In this document: in pieces, positions 50,178 through 58,460 of the stretch | How the letters are laid out: the number at the start of each line of letters is the position of its first letter | How positions within the stretch are numbered: position 1 is the first letter of the stretch | From: Ruminococcus_C callidus | Lineage (GTDB): Bacteria > Bacillota > Clostridia > Oscillospirales > Ruminococcaceae | Direction: 5' to 3' | Length of the DNA stretch: 64,000 nucleotides | Assembly: GCF_049562855.1 (NCBI RefSeq) | Contig: NZ_CP186925.1 | Span: 558,001-622,000 of the forward strand | The notes under the pieces: model-generated | Seen by the model: the letters and a program-made list of their open reading frames with translations, nothing else | Databases searched by the model: none | Told to the model about the DNA's origin: nothing | Program-made: the position numbers and the translations under genes

Positions 50178-50939
50178 TCACTTCTTGTGAATATCTTCCC
50201 GAATCCGTTCCTTGATGCCCTCGAAAATCACCTGTTTTGCGTGGATTGCCTGTTCCTTGGTCGCCGCCGGAATGCCTTTCAGCGGATAGTCGATGCCCAG
50301 ATTTTCGTATTTGACTTCGCCCATGGTGTGGTACGGCAGCACGTCCAGAGCTTTCAGGTTATCCAGTCCGCCGATAAAATGCCCCAGCTGTTTCAGATAG
50401 GTATCATTCAGCGTAATGGTCGGCACGACCACGTGGCGGATCCAGACGGGAACGCCCTTTTCGTTCAGATACTCCGCGAATTCCAGAATGTGCTTGTTGC
50501 TCTGCTTGGTCAGCTTCTGGTGCTCGGTGTCGTCAATGTGCTTGATGTCCAGCATGACCAGATCTGTCACTGCCATAAGGCGGTCGAATTCCTCGCGGCG
50601 TTCCTGCCGGAACAGGATTCCGGAGGTGTCCAGACAGGTATGGATGCCCTTTTTCTTGGCAGTTTCAAACAGTTCTGTCAGGAACTCCATTTGCACCAGC
50701 GGCTCGCCGCCGGTGGCGGTAATGCCGCCGTCATGGAGAAATTCCTTGATGCCGTCATACTCTTTCAACAGGGATTCCACAGAACGCAGATTTTCGGTGT
50801 TGCTGTTGTCGATCGTCCACGTGTCCGGATTGTGGCAGTACTGACACCGCATGGGGCAGCCCTGAAAGAAAATCACAAAGCGAATGCCGGGGCCATCAAC
50901 GGTGCCGAAGCTTTCGGTAGAATGAATGTGTCCTTCCAT
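50178..50939 (-). CDS. pflA: pyruvate formate-lyase activating enzyme
   Basis: 253 residues, radical SAM enzyme. The [4Fe-4S] ligands are C28, C32 and C35 in C-P-M-R-C-Q-Y-C. The SAM-binding T-G-G-E-P-L motif is present. It abstracts a hydrogen from the glycine of the partner radical domain. The start at 50939 has AAAGGAG 6 nt upstream. It follows the split PFL genes after a 144-bp gap holding a hairpin (51018-51043). Confidence 0.95.
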   Translation of the reverse strand: MEGHIHSTESFGTVDGPGIRFVIFFQGCPMRCQYCHNPDTWTIDNSNTENLRSVESLLKEYDGIKEFLHDGGITATGGEPLVQMEFLTELFETAKKKGIHTCLDTSGILFRQERREEFDRLMAVTDLVMLDIKHIDDTEHQKLTKQSNKHILEFAEYLNEKGVPVWIRHVVVPTITLNDTYLKQLGHFIGGLDNLKALDVLPYHTMGEVKYENLGIDYPLKGIPAATKEQAIHAKQVIFEGIKERIREDIHKK

Positions 50940-51017
50940 ATTGTACTCCTTTCCTGAAATGCAGCATTTCACAAATATTCTGCCGCACTCCGATCATTTT
51001 GATACAACAATGGGCGT

Positions 51018-51043
51018 ACAGAAACTGCACGCCCACTGCTAAC
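51018..51043 (-). promoter_or_regulatory. intercistronic hairpin before pflA
   Basis: TGGGCGT...ACGCCCA on either strand, with a weak T-rich tail (TTGTTGT) on the minus strand; likely partial termination or mRNA stabilisation. Confidence 0.5.
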
Positions 51044-51083
51044 ATTATGTTATGCTAATTTTGCTGTTTCAGTACGTTTCCGC

Positions 51084-51323
51084 TTACAGAGAAGCGTGGA
51101 AAGTTCTGGTGATAACGTCGTCCTGCTGTTCCTTGGTCAGCTTGATGAAGTTAACAGCATAGCCGCTGACACGGATCGTCAGCTGCGGATACTTTTCCGG
51201 ATGTGCCTGAGCGTCCAGCAGAGTTTCGCGGTTCAGAACGTTTACGTTCAGGTGGTGTCCGCCTTTTTCTGCATAGCCGTCCAACAGACCTACCAGATTT
51301 TCAATTTGCTTTTCGTTTGCCAT
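51084..51323 (-). CDS. free-standing glycyl-radical domain of pyruvate formate-lyase (GrcA-like)
   Basis: 79 residues, corresponding exactly to the C-terminus of ordinary PFL. It contains H-P-E-K-Y-P-Q-L-T-I-R-V-S-G-Y-A-V with the radical glycine G54, and T-K-E-Q-Q-D-D-V-I-T-R-T-F. It starts with an extra M-A-N-E-K-Q-I-E and has its own AGGAGGA site. E. coli GrcA (YfiD) is a spare domain for oxygen-damaged PFL. Here the neighbouring pflB lacks this domain, so the small protein must be needed for activity unless another PFL exists. Confidence 0.93.
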   Translation of the reverse strand: MANEKQIENLVGLLDGYAEKGGHHLNVNVLNRETLLDAQAHPEKYPQLTIRVSGYAVNFIKLTKEQQDDVITRTFHASL

Positions 51324-51380
51324 GATAAATTCCTCCTTGAGAATTTACAAATCGGGATATACGCGGGACTGGTGAAAAAT

Positions 51381-51590
51381 TCACTCGTCCTCTATAAATT
51401 CAGTCGGCTGACAGCAAGCCATGTTCCCCTTCGAGCAATCCATGCTGCGATAGGTCTTCACATTCAAGCCCTCGCCCATGAGATCGTCTTCGGAAATCGT
51501 GAGATGACCGCTGCCATCTTCCATGAGCTTTTCAATCATGTCCACCAGTTCGTCCGACTTATCCTGTTCCTTGACTTCATGTTCTGCCAT
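51381..51590 (-). CDS. small Cys-rich protein in the split-PFL operon
   Basis: 69 residues, no recognised family. It is translated from a strong AAAGGAGG site between the PFL core and the radical-domain gene. Residues 14-32 (E-L-V-D-M-I-E-K-L-M-E-D-G-S-G-H-L-T-I) align without gaps to residues 9-27 of the radical-domain protein (N-L-V-G-L-L-D-G-Y-A-E-K-G-G-H-H-L-N-V). After that it diverges: the glycine loop is absent, and it carries C52, C59 and C60 and an acidic tail. It may be a degenerate paralogue that docks in the same pocket as a regulator or protector; this is an inference. Confidence 0.75.
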   Translation of the reverse strand: MAEHEVKEQDKSDELVDMIEKLMEDGSGHLTISEDDLMGEGLNVKTYRSMDCSKGNMACCQPTEFIEDE

Positions 51591-51626
51591 GACCCTGTGC
51601 CTCCTTTCAAATAGTCCTTTTCAGAC

Positions 51627-53714
51627 TTACTGCTTTTCCATTTCCTCGCGGATAGAAGCGATGTCAATATCACCAGCGAATACCTTGGAATCCTTACCCA
51701 GAGCATCCGGAATGATGGTGAAGGTGTTGGAGATACCGTCCTGTGCATTCTTCCACGGCAGCTTTGCAACAGATGCCATAGATGCTGCTGCACCGTGAGT
51801 GTCACGGCCGTGCATCGGGTTTGCACCCGGAGCCAGCGGCTGACCCTTCTTACGGCCGTCCGGAGTGTTACCGGTCTTCTTGCCGTATACAACGTTGGAA
51901 GTGATGGTCAGGATAGAAGTGGTCGGAACGCCGCCTCTGTAGCAGTAGTTGCTGCGGATCATATCCATGAACTTGTCCAGGATCTCAACAGCAATGCTGT
52001 CTACACGGTCGTCGTTGTTGCCGTACTTCGGGAAGTCGCCTTCTACTTCGAAGTCAGTTACAACGCCGTATTCGTCACGAATGCACTTTACCTTTGCATA
52101 CTTGATTGCAGACAGGGAGTCAGCAACAACAGACATACCAGCGATACCGGTTGCGAAATAACGCTTTACATCTCTGTCGTGCAGAGCCATCTGGATTGCT
52201 TCGTAGCAGTACTTGTCGTGCATGTAGTGGATGCAGTTCAGGGTATCTACGTACAGCTTAGCCAGCCATGTCATCATGTCTGTGTACTTTGCCATAACGT
52301 CATCATAATCCAGATAATCGCCTTCTACCGGACGATACTTCGGACCAACCTGATTGTGCTTGCCGGTCTTAGCGTCCAGTCTTTCATCGACACCGCCGTT
52401 GATTGCGTACAGCAGGCACTTTGCCAGGTTTGCACGTGCACCGAAGAACTGCATTTCCTTACCAACACGCATGGAGGATACGCAGCAAGCGATCGCATAG
52501 TCATCACCGTGTGTCACACGCATCAGATCATCGTTCTCATACTGGAACGAGGAGGTGTTGATGGACAGCTTTGCACAGTAGTGCTTGAATGCCTTCGGCA
52601 GACGCTTGGACCACAGAACGGTCAGGTTCGGCTCCGGAGCAGTACCCAGATTTTCCAGAGTATGCAGATAACGGAAGCTGTTCTTGGTAACCAGAGTTCT
52701 GCCGTCGATGCCCATACCACCGATAGATTCAGTAACCCACTGCGGGTCGCCGGAGAACAGTGCGTTGTATTCCGGAGTTCTTGCGAACTTGACCATACGC
52801 AGCTTCATGATGAAGTGGTCGATGTATTCCTGAGCCTGTTCTTCAGTCAGAGTGCCGTTGTCCAGATCACGCTGAATGTAGATGTCCAGGAATGTGGAGG
52901 TACGGCCGAGGCTCATTGCTGCACCGTTCTGATCCTTGACAGCACCCAGATATGCAAAGTATGTCCACTGGATTGCTTCCTTTGCATTGGTAGCCGGAAC
53001 AGAAATATCATAGCCGTACTTCTTTGCCATGTTCTTCAGAGCCTTCAGAGCCTTGATCTGGTCTGCCAGTTCTTCACGCAGGCGGATCTTTTCTTCGGTC
53101 ATGGTGCCGGAAGTAATTGCCTTCTGGTAGTTCTTGTCTTCGATCAGGCGATCGATACCGTACAGAGCCACACGGCGATAGTCACCGATGATACGGCCGC
53201 GACCATAAGCATCCGGCAGACCGGTGATGATTGCATTATGACGAGCAGCACGCATTTCCGGTGTGTAAACATCGAATACGCCCTCGTTATGTGTCTTTCT
53301 GTAGTGTGTGAAGATATAGGTGATTTCCGGATCTACTTCATAGCCGTAAGCCTTGCATGCTTCTTCAGCCATACGGATACCGCCGAACGGCTGCAGAGAA
53401 CGCTTCAGCGGCTTGTCAGTCTGCAAACCTACGATAGTTTCCAGATCCTTGTCGATATAACCTGCTTCGTGAGAATCTACTGTCGATACCAGCTTGGTAT
53501 CCATGTCCAGAACGCCGCCGTTTTCACGTTCTTTCTGGAACAGATCCATTACTTCGCTCCACAGCTTTGTTGTGGATTCTGTCGGGCCAGCCAGGAAGCT
53601 TTCGTCACCCTCATACGGAGTGTAGTTCTTCTGGATGAAGTCACGAACGTCGATGGTCTTTTCCCAAGCACCGCCAACGAAGCCTTCCCATGCTTTTGCC
53701 ATTGTCTCTGCCAT
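51627..53714 (-). CDS. pflB: pyruvate formate-lyase catalytic core lacking the glycyl-radical domain
   Basis: 695 residues; makes acetyl-CoA and formate from pyruvate and CoA. The catalytic pair C410-C411 is in A-I-A-C-C-V-S-S-M. The N-terminus has A-W-E-G-F, and the alignment to normal PFL is complete as far as D-A-L-G-K-D. It then ends in a new tail (F-A-G-D-I-D-I-A-S-I-R-E-E-M-E-K-Q) instead of the approximately 65-residue radical domain, which is a separate gene downstream. There is no frameshift remnant: 300 bp and a whole gene lie between. The start at 53714 follows GGGGAGAT. The minus-strand promoter is TTGACA (53879-53884), 17 nt, TATTAT (53856-53861). Confidence 0.95.
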   Translation of the reverse strand: MAETMAKAWEGFVGGAWEKTIDVRDFIQKNYTPYEGDESFLAGPTESTTKLWSEVMDLFQKERENGGVLDMDTKLVSTVDSHEAGYIDKDLETIVGLQTDKPLKRSLQPFGGIRMAEEACKAYGYEVDPEITYIFTHYRKTHNEGVFDVYTPEMRAARHNAIITGLPDAYGRGRIIGDYRRVALYGIDRLIEDKNYQKAITSGTMTEEKIRLREELADQIKALKALKNMAKKYGYDISVPATNAKEAIQWTYFAYLGAVKDQNGAAMSLGRTSTFLDIYIQRDLDNGTLTEEQAQEYIDHFIMKLRMVKFARTPEYNALFSGDPQWVTESIGGMGIDGRTLVTKNSFRYLHTLENLGTAPEPNLTVLWSKRLPKAFKHYCAKLSINTSSFQYENDDLMRVTHGDDYAIACCVSSMRVGKEMQFFGARANLAKCLLYAINGGVDERLDAKTGKHNQVGPKYRPVEGDYLDYDDVMAKYTDMMTWLAKLYVDTLNCIHYMHDKYCYEAIQMALHDRDVKRYFATGIAGMSVVADSLSAIKYAKVKCIRDEYGVVTDFEVEGDFPKYGNNDDRVDSIAVEILDKFMDMIRSNYCYRGGVPTTSILTITSNVVYGKKTGNTPDGRKKGQPLAPGANPMHGRDTHGAAASMASVAKLPWKNAQDGISNTFTIIPDALGKDSKVFAGDIDIASIREEMEKQ

Positions 53715-54031
53715 TTTAAGATCTCCCCTTTGCCGGATAAACCGGCGAAATTTGATTTGGATTTTTCCAAAGCACAATCTTTTGGGCAGGCAATTTTCAC
53801 GACGCTTGCACGACATGTTTTTTGCCGTCAGAGGACTGTGTTTTGATCTGTCTTAATAATATCACATCTCAACTACGATGTCAATAGGTTTCTTGCAAAT
53901 TCCCAAGATTTTTTTTTGCAAAACCTTACTTTTTGATCTTTTCCGGCGATTTGTTGGATTCCTCTTAAAAAAAAGAAAAGCAAAATCGCATTTCCTGTTT
54001 CGTTTGTAAAATTGTAGGTCCAATTTCAGCT

Positions 54032-54060
54032 TTGACGGTGACGATCTGATGTGTTATACT
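54032..54060 (+). promoter_or_regulatory. promoter of the LD-carboxypeptidase gene
   Basis: TTGACG (54032-54037), 17 nt, TATACT (54055-54060). A 33-bp GGCAATACC element (54076-54108) lies between it and the ribosome-binding site. Confidence 0.65.
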
Positions 54061-54075
54061 AAAGCAGATTTATAA

Positions 54076-54108
54076 GGCAATACCGCACAAAGATTGTGCG
54101 GTATTGCC
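54076..54108. mobile_element. minimal 33-bp GGCAATACC element (copy I)
   Basis: The two terminal repeats abut; the flanks TTATAA / TTATAA extend the palindrome. In RNA it forms a long hairpin in the leader of the carboxypeptidase gene. Confidence 0.75.
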
Positions 54109-54134
54109 TTATAAATAAGAACGGAGGTCTTTTC

Positions 54135-54995
54135 ATGTTACAGCTTTCTCCCCGCAGTACCATTGCACTGGTGGGCAGTTCCGACGGGCTGCCCCGGGAC
54201 AGTGATACGGTTTCGCGTCTTTGTGCTGTTCTGGAATCACTGGGACTGCACACCGTGATTTTTCCATCCCTATACCAGACTGCTGCCGGCAAGCCGCAGC
54301 CGGCAAAACGACGCGCCGCAGACATACAAGCCGCGTTTGCAGACCCGGAAGTGGATGCTTTATTCGATCTGACCGGCGGTGACGCAGCAAATGCCATTCT
54401 GCCCCATCTCGATTTTAAAGAGATCGCCAGATGCTCAAAGCCCTTTTTTGGGTACAGCGACGTCTCGGTTCTGCTCAATCCGCTGCAGGATTTCGGAGAC
54501 ATCCCGGTGTTTTATTTGCAGGCGCGCTTTCTGGCAAGCTGTTCCGCCGCCAAAGAACGGTTTGCGCGCTGGATACAGCAGCAGGACGATGCCCTGTTTC
54601 GATTTCACTATGCCTTTTTGCAGGGCAGTTCGCTCTCCGGAAGGGTCTGCGGCGGCAATATCCGCTGCACGCTGAAGCTCACCGGCACACCGTGGCAGCC
54701 AGATCCCACGGGACGGGTACTGTTTCTGGAGAGCTATTCCGGCAGTTTTGCTCGAATGGAGACTATGCTGCACCAATACCGGCAAATGGAAATGTTCTCC
54801 CGATGCAGCGGCGTGTTGCTGGGGAACTTTTCGGAACTGGCGGAAAAGCAGCAGCTCCCGACGCTGTACCGGTTGGTGCAGGACATCATAGACGATCCTG
54901 CGCTGCCCATTGCCGTGACCACAGAATTGGGGCATCAGCCGGAGGCGCATTGTCTGGCATACGAGGGAATCCGCTTAGAAGGATCGCAGCTGTAG
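54135..54995 (+). CDS. LD-carboxypeptidase, S66/MccF-like family
   Basis: 286 residues. The nucleophile elbow is G-Y-S-D-V-S in F-F-G-Y-S-D, preceded by L-T-G-G-D-A-A-N. The acid is in F-L-E-S-Y-S-G and the histidine in E-L-G-H-Q-P-E. Members cleave L,D bonds in recycled muropeptides or inactivate microcin C-like compounds. It is shorter than typical LdcA. GGAGG precedes the ATG. Its 3' end overlaps the convergent transporter gene by 21 bp. Confidence 0.85.
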   Translation: MLQLSPRSTIALVGSSDGLPRDSDTVSRLCAVLESLGLHTVIFPSLYQTAAGKPQPAKRRAADIQAAFADPEVDALFDLTGGDAANAILPHLDFKEIARCSKPFFGYSDVSVLLNPLQDFGDIPVFYLQARFLASCSAAKERFARWIQQQDDALFRFHYAFLQGSSLSGRVCGGNIRCTLKLTGTPWQPDPTGRVLFLESYSGSFARMETMLHQYRQMEMFSRCSGVLLGNFSELAEKQQLPTLYRLVQDIIDDPALPIAVTTELGHQPEAHCLAYEGIRLEGSQL

Positions 54996-56096
54996 CCATC
55001 CCACTGCCAGCAAAATCGCCAGCATCCCGAAATTCACAGCAGAAAAAATGCCCAGATATTTTCCCGGACGGGAATGCACTGCCTTACTGTAAAACTGATA
55101 GGAGATCAGACTCGCCAGAGATGCGATAGGCGTTCCAAGGCCGCCCAGATTCACGCCCAGCAGCAGTGCATTTGCATTTTCTGTAAAGCCGGACAGCATC
55201 ACCGCCGCCGGCACATTGCTGATACACTGCGAAAGTGCTGCCGAGACCCACAGTTCCCTGCCCTGCATCACGCCGGCAAAGAAATCCCGAATCACATCGA
55301 CCCGTGCAATATTGCCCACGAACACGAAAAAGCAGACAAATGTCCCCAGGAGACAGTAATCTGCCTGGGCAAAGAGCTTTTTGTCACAGAGAAATACCAG
55401 TACAGCAGTCAGCAGAAGGCAGAGCCAGTCCGGAAGCACCCGGAACACAGTCAACAGACACGCCAGAAACAGCAGCAGATATACCGCCGCCGGCTTTTTC
55501 GGTATGGCAGACGAAGCCGTTTCCACAGGCTTTCCGGCGCAGGGCGTTTTCGGCAGCAGGAACGACAGTCCCAGAAGGATCAGCCAGCTCAGCACGCCGG
55601 CGGGGAGCATGGTACGGAAGAAGTCTGCGGTATGCAGCTGATACGCCGCATAGAGGTATAGGTTCTGAGGATTGCCTACCGGTGTCATCATGCTGCCCAG
55701 ATTGGCGGCGGCTGTCTCCAGAACAATGACCCAGATGCGGCTTTTCTCATCCCCGATTTCCTGGAACAGCAGCAGTGTCAGCGGCACAAAAGTGAGCAGC
55801 GCCACATCATTGGTCACCAGCATTGCACTGAAAAAACAAAGCTGAACGAGGAACATTCCCACACGCCGCACCGTCCCGGCACGTTTCAACAAGTTTTGCG
55901 TCACCTGTTCAAACACGCCGATGCTGCGCAGTCCTGCCACCGTGAGCATCAGACAAAACAGCTGAATCAGCACAGCCCGGTTGCAGTAGGACAAATAGCC
56001 GGCATCCGGCGGCACAAAGCACATGGACACCAGCGCCGCCAAAAGCGAGATCCCCAGCACCGGCTGTCCTTTCCACCATTGCAAAAAACGTTTCAT
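54975..56096 (-). CDS. SLC13/CitMHS/ArsB-like anion transporter
   Basis: 373 residues with about ten hydrophobic segments. Two inverted family motifs are visible: T-N-D-V-A-L-L-T-F-V-P and S-N-V-P-A-A-V-M-L, with P-V-G-N-P-Q-N-L and G-T-P-I-A-S-L. These are typical of the ion-transporter superfamily carrying dicarboxylates, citrate, sulfate or arsenite. Substrate unknown. AAAAGGAG lies before the ATG. Confidence 0.82.
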   Translation of the reverse strand: MKRFLQWWKGQPVLGISLLAALVSMCFVPPDAGYLSYCNRAVLIQLFCLMLTVAGLRSIGVFEQVTQNLLKRAGTVRRVGMFLVQLCFFSAMLVTNDVALLTFVPLTLLLFQEIGDEKSRIWVIVLETAAANLGSMMTPVGNPQNLYLYAAYQLHTADFFRTMLPAGVLSWLILLGLSFLLPKTPCAGKPVETASSAIPKKPAAVYLLLFLACLLTVFRVLPDWLCLLLTAVLVFLCDKKLFAQADYCLLGTFVCFFVFVGNIARVDVIRDFFAGVMQGRELWVSAALSQCISNVPAAVMLSGFTENANALLLGVNLGGLGTPIASLASLISYQFYSKAVHSRPGKYLGIFSAVNFGMLAILLAVGWLQLRSF

Positions 56097-56198
56097 TGAT
56101 ACATTCTCCTTTTCTGTTACGTTCTACATACTTTCCAGTATAACACTTTTCCGGGAAAAGTCAAACGCTCCTGTCAGATGATTTTCCACATTTCCTTG

Positions 56199-56370
56199 GG
56201 CAATACCGCACAAAGATTGTGCGACAGATGCGTCGTCAAATTTTTCGTCAGATGAAACAAAAAGCGGAGTGAATACTGGATGTATTCACGAGCATTTTTG
56301 TGAAATATGACGGGAAATTTGCAAGCAGATGGCGTGCAAAGTCGCCAGACGCTCTTTGTGCGGTATTGCC
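56199..56370. mobile_element. MITE-like element, 172 bp (copy J)
   Basis: Full length; duplication CTTG (56195-56198, 56371-56374). The right-hand CTTG provides part of the TTGACT -35 of mnmA. Confidence 0.88.
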
Positions 56371-56371
56371 C

Positions 56372-56400
56372 TTGACTTTTCCCCCGTTCTCGTTTATACT
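56372..56400 (+). promoter_or_regulatory. promoter of mnmA
   Basis: TTGACT (56372-56377), 17 nt, TATACT (56395-56400); the -35 spans the edge of element J's target duplication. Confidence 0.65.
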
Positions 56401-56436
56401 GAATATAATATAAGATTCTAGGAAAAAGGTGATCGT

Positions 56437-57522
56437 ATGAAAAAGGCACTGATTGCGATGAGCGGCGGTGTAGACAGCTCCGTGGCGGCTCTGCTGATGC
56501 AGCAAAAGGGCTACGAATGCGTCGGGGCGACCATGAAGCTGTTCGAAAACGAACAGGCAGGCGTAAAGCGGGAAAAGACCTGCTGTTCTCTGGACGATGT
56601 GGAAGATGCCCGCAGCGTGGCTTACCGGCTGCACATGCCCTACTATGTTTTCAACTTCACGGCAAACTTTGAAAAGGAGGTCATGGATCGGTTCGTCTGT
56701 GCCTACGAAAAGGGCTGGACTCCCAACCCCTGCATCGACTGCAACCGGTACTTGAAATTTGAAAAGCTCTATCTGCGGATGCAGGAAATGCAGATGGACA
56801 CCATTGTTACTGGTCACTATGCCCGCGTGGTCTACGATGAAGCTTCCGGACGGTATCTACTGAAAAAGGGGCTGGATAACAGCAAGGATCAGAGCTACGT
56901 CCTGTACAATCTGACACAGGAACAGCTGGCACACACCCAGTTCCCTGTGGGGGAACTCTCCAAGCACGAGGTGCGGGAGATCGCTGAGGCAAACGGCTTC
57001 ATCAACGCGGACAAGCCGGACAGTCAGGACATCTGCTTTGTTCCCGACGGCGACTATGCCGGATTCATTGAACGCTACACCGGCAAAACGTCCCGGACCG
57101 GTGCATTTCTCAACACAGCCGGTGAACCGATCGGCACCCACCGTGGTGTCATTCACTACACCATCGGACAGCGAAAAGGGCTGGGCATTTCTGCCCCGCA
57201 TCCGCTGTATGTCTGCGGCATCTGTCCGGAACAGAACACCGTCACGCTGGGCGGCAGTCAGGACTTGTTTTCCCGCAGGCTGACCGCCACCGACGTGAAC
57301 CTGATCTCCTGCGACAGTCTGGAAAAGCCGGTTCGCGTACAGGCGAAGATCCGCTACCGCCATCCGGAACAGCCTGCCACGGCATGGTGCACACCGGACG
57401 GCGTACTCCATGTGGAATTCGACGAGCCGCAGCGGGCGATCACCTGCGGGCAGGCTGTCGTTCTCTATGACGGCGAAACCGTTGTGGGCGGCGGCAGAAT
57501 TTCCAGTGCGGAAAAGTCCTGA
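56437..57522 (+). CDS. mnmA: tRNA-specific 2-thiouridylase MnmA
   Basis: 361 residues. It thiolates U34 of tRNA for Lys, Glu and Gln. PP-loop S-G-G-V-D-S-S at residues 9-15; first catalytic Cys in P-N-P-C-I-D-C-N; second in Q-D-I-C-F-V-P-D-G-D-Y; C-terminal P-L-Y-V and beta-barrel region present. AAAAAGGTGAT precedes the ATG. The stop is followed at once by a solitary GGCAATACC end (57523-57540). Confidence 0.96.
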   Translation: MKKALIAMSGGVDSSVAALLMQQKGYECVGATMKLFENEQAGVKREKTCCSLDDVEDARSVAYRLHMPYYVFNFTANFEKEVMDRFVCAYEKGWTPNPCIDCNRYLKFEKLYLRMQEMQMDTIVTGHYARVVYDEASGRYLLKKGLDNSKDQSYVLYNLTQEQLAHTQFPVGELSKHEVREIAEANGFINADKPDSQDICFVPDGDYAGFIERYTGKTSRTGAFLNTAGEPIGTHRGVIHYTIGQRKGLGISAPHPLYVCGICPEQNTVTLGGSQDLFSRRLTATDVNLISCDSLEKPVRVQAKIRYRHPEQPATAWCTPDGVLHVEFDEPQRAITCGQAVVLYDGETVVGGGRISSAEKS

Positions 57523-57715
57523 GGCAATACCGCACAAAGGCGTATTTCGTCGTTTTCCACAATTTCGGCAGCGTTGTTTTGTACACCTTTTTGAAAAAAA
57601 TTGCTGTTTTGCCCTTGAAAACCTACAAAACCTATGGTATAATAGTAGTATATGATAAAAAAGTATAGGCAGCACGGCGTGTAAATGCTGCCTGTCACGC
57701 TGGAAAGGACGACAC

Positions 57716-58150
57716 ATGAAAATCTCAACCAAAGGACGATACGCCTTACGCATGCTGCTGGATCTGGCACAGAATCAGGGGGACGGCTACGTTTCGCTGA
57801 AAGACATTGCCCAGCGGCAGGACGTTTCGAAAAAATATCTGGAGCAGATCGTTCCACTGCTGAACAAATCCAATATGCTCCGCACCAACCGCGGCTATCA
57901 GGGCGGTTACCGGCTCTCCAAGGCTCCGGAGGAGTATACTGTCGGCGAGGTGCTCCGCATCACAGAGGGCGACCTTGCACCAGTGGCATGTCTGCAAACC
58001 GGTGTGGTGGACTGTCCCCGTGCGGAACAGTGCCTGACGATCTCTGTGTGGGAAGGACTGTATAAGGTAGTCAACCGTTATCTGGACAGCATCACACTAC
58101 AGGACATTTTGAACAGCGGACCGGGCTGCGGAGATGATTACTGTATTTAA
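57716..58150 (+). CDS. Rrf2-family transcriptional regulator (IscR/CymR-like)
   Basis: 144 residues. Winged helix at 1-70 (T-K-G-R-Y-A-L-R-M-L-L-D-L-A, S-K-K-Y-L-E-Q-I). Three cysteines C92, C100 and C106 are spaced as in Fe-S binding Rrf2 proteins. It may sense iron-sulfur or cysteine status; the sulfur-transfer gene mnmA is upstream. The terminator region at 58212-58243 overlaps the next promoter. Confidence 0.88.
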   Translation: MKISTKGRYALRMLLDLAQNQGDGYVSLKDIAQRQDVSKKYLEQIVPLLNKSNMLRTNRGYQGGYRLSKAPEEYTVGEVLRITEGDLAPVACLQTGVVDCPRAEQCLTISVWEGLYKVVNRYLDSITLQDILNSGPGCGDDYCI

Positions 58151-58211
58151 GGCAACCCGTCCGCTGTCCGGCGGATCTCGTTCGGTGTTGTTTCAGTTGT
58201 TTCAAATTTTA

Positions 58212-58252
58212 CAAAAAACCGTCTTGTCAAAGGCGGTTTTTTCTGTTATAAT
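58212..58252 (+). promoter_or_regulatory. overlapping terminator and corA promoter
   Basis: AAAACCG-TCTTGTCAAAG-GCGGTTTTTT is the likely Rrf2 terminator. TTGTCA in its loop (58224-58229), 17 nt and TATAAT (58247-58252) form the promoter of the leader peptide and corA. Confidence 0.7.
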
Positions 58253-58328
58253 AGAAAATGCGGCAAATTGACGCGTGATGCACACGCCGGAAAATTTGCC
58301 GGAATATGATAACACTAGGAGGTGCGGC

Positions 58329-58415
58329 ATGAACGCTGACCCTTATCCCTTGCCATGTACGCGATATGACTTTGGCAAACGGATGAACACACGGAAAATG
58401 AGCAAGGACAGCTGA
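58329..58415 (+). CDS. leader peptide of corA, MgtL-like (28 aa)
   Basis: 28 residues: M-N-A-D-P-Y-P-L-P-C-T-R-Y-D, then a basic tail. A perfect AGGAGG (58317-58322) lies 6 nt upstream of the ATG. Residues 4-9 (D-P-x-P-L-P) occupy the same positions as in enterobacterial MgtL (M-E-P-D-P-T-P-L-P-R-R-R), whose Asp/Pro stretch makes translation sensitive to low Mg2+ and controls mgtA. The downstream gene here is a Mg2+ transporter, so a Mg2+-sensing leader is a strong inference. Between it and corA, CCTT-GCGGGA-AAGG may mask the corA ribosome-binding site. Confidence 0.75.
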   Translation: MNADPYPLPCTRYDFGKRMNTRKMSKDS

Positions 58416-58460
58416 TGCCGGCACCGGTCGGGCTGCCTTGCGGGAAAGGTGGTATCCGAT

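Noticed and set aside
51084..51323. Radical-domain gene as a frameshifted tail of pflB
   Set aside because: It has its own start and SD, is 300 bp away, and a complete SD-led gene lies between; pflB also ends in a novel tail rather than broken homologous sequence.
51795..53846. 683-codon plus-strand ORF opposite pflB
   Set aside because: Shadow frame of a strongly biased, highly expressed gene; the real PFL lies on the minus strand with catalytic Cys-Cys.
58253..58460. M-box (ykoK) magnesium riboswitch upstream of corA
   Set aside because: The conserved M-box core could not be found; the leader ORF explains the region better.
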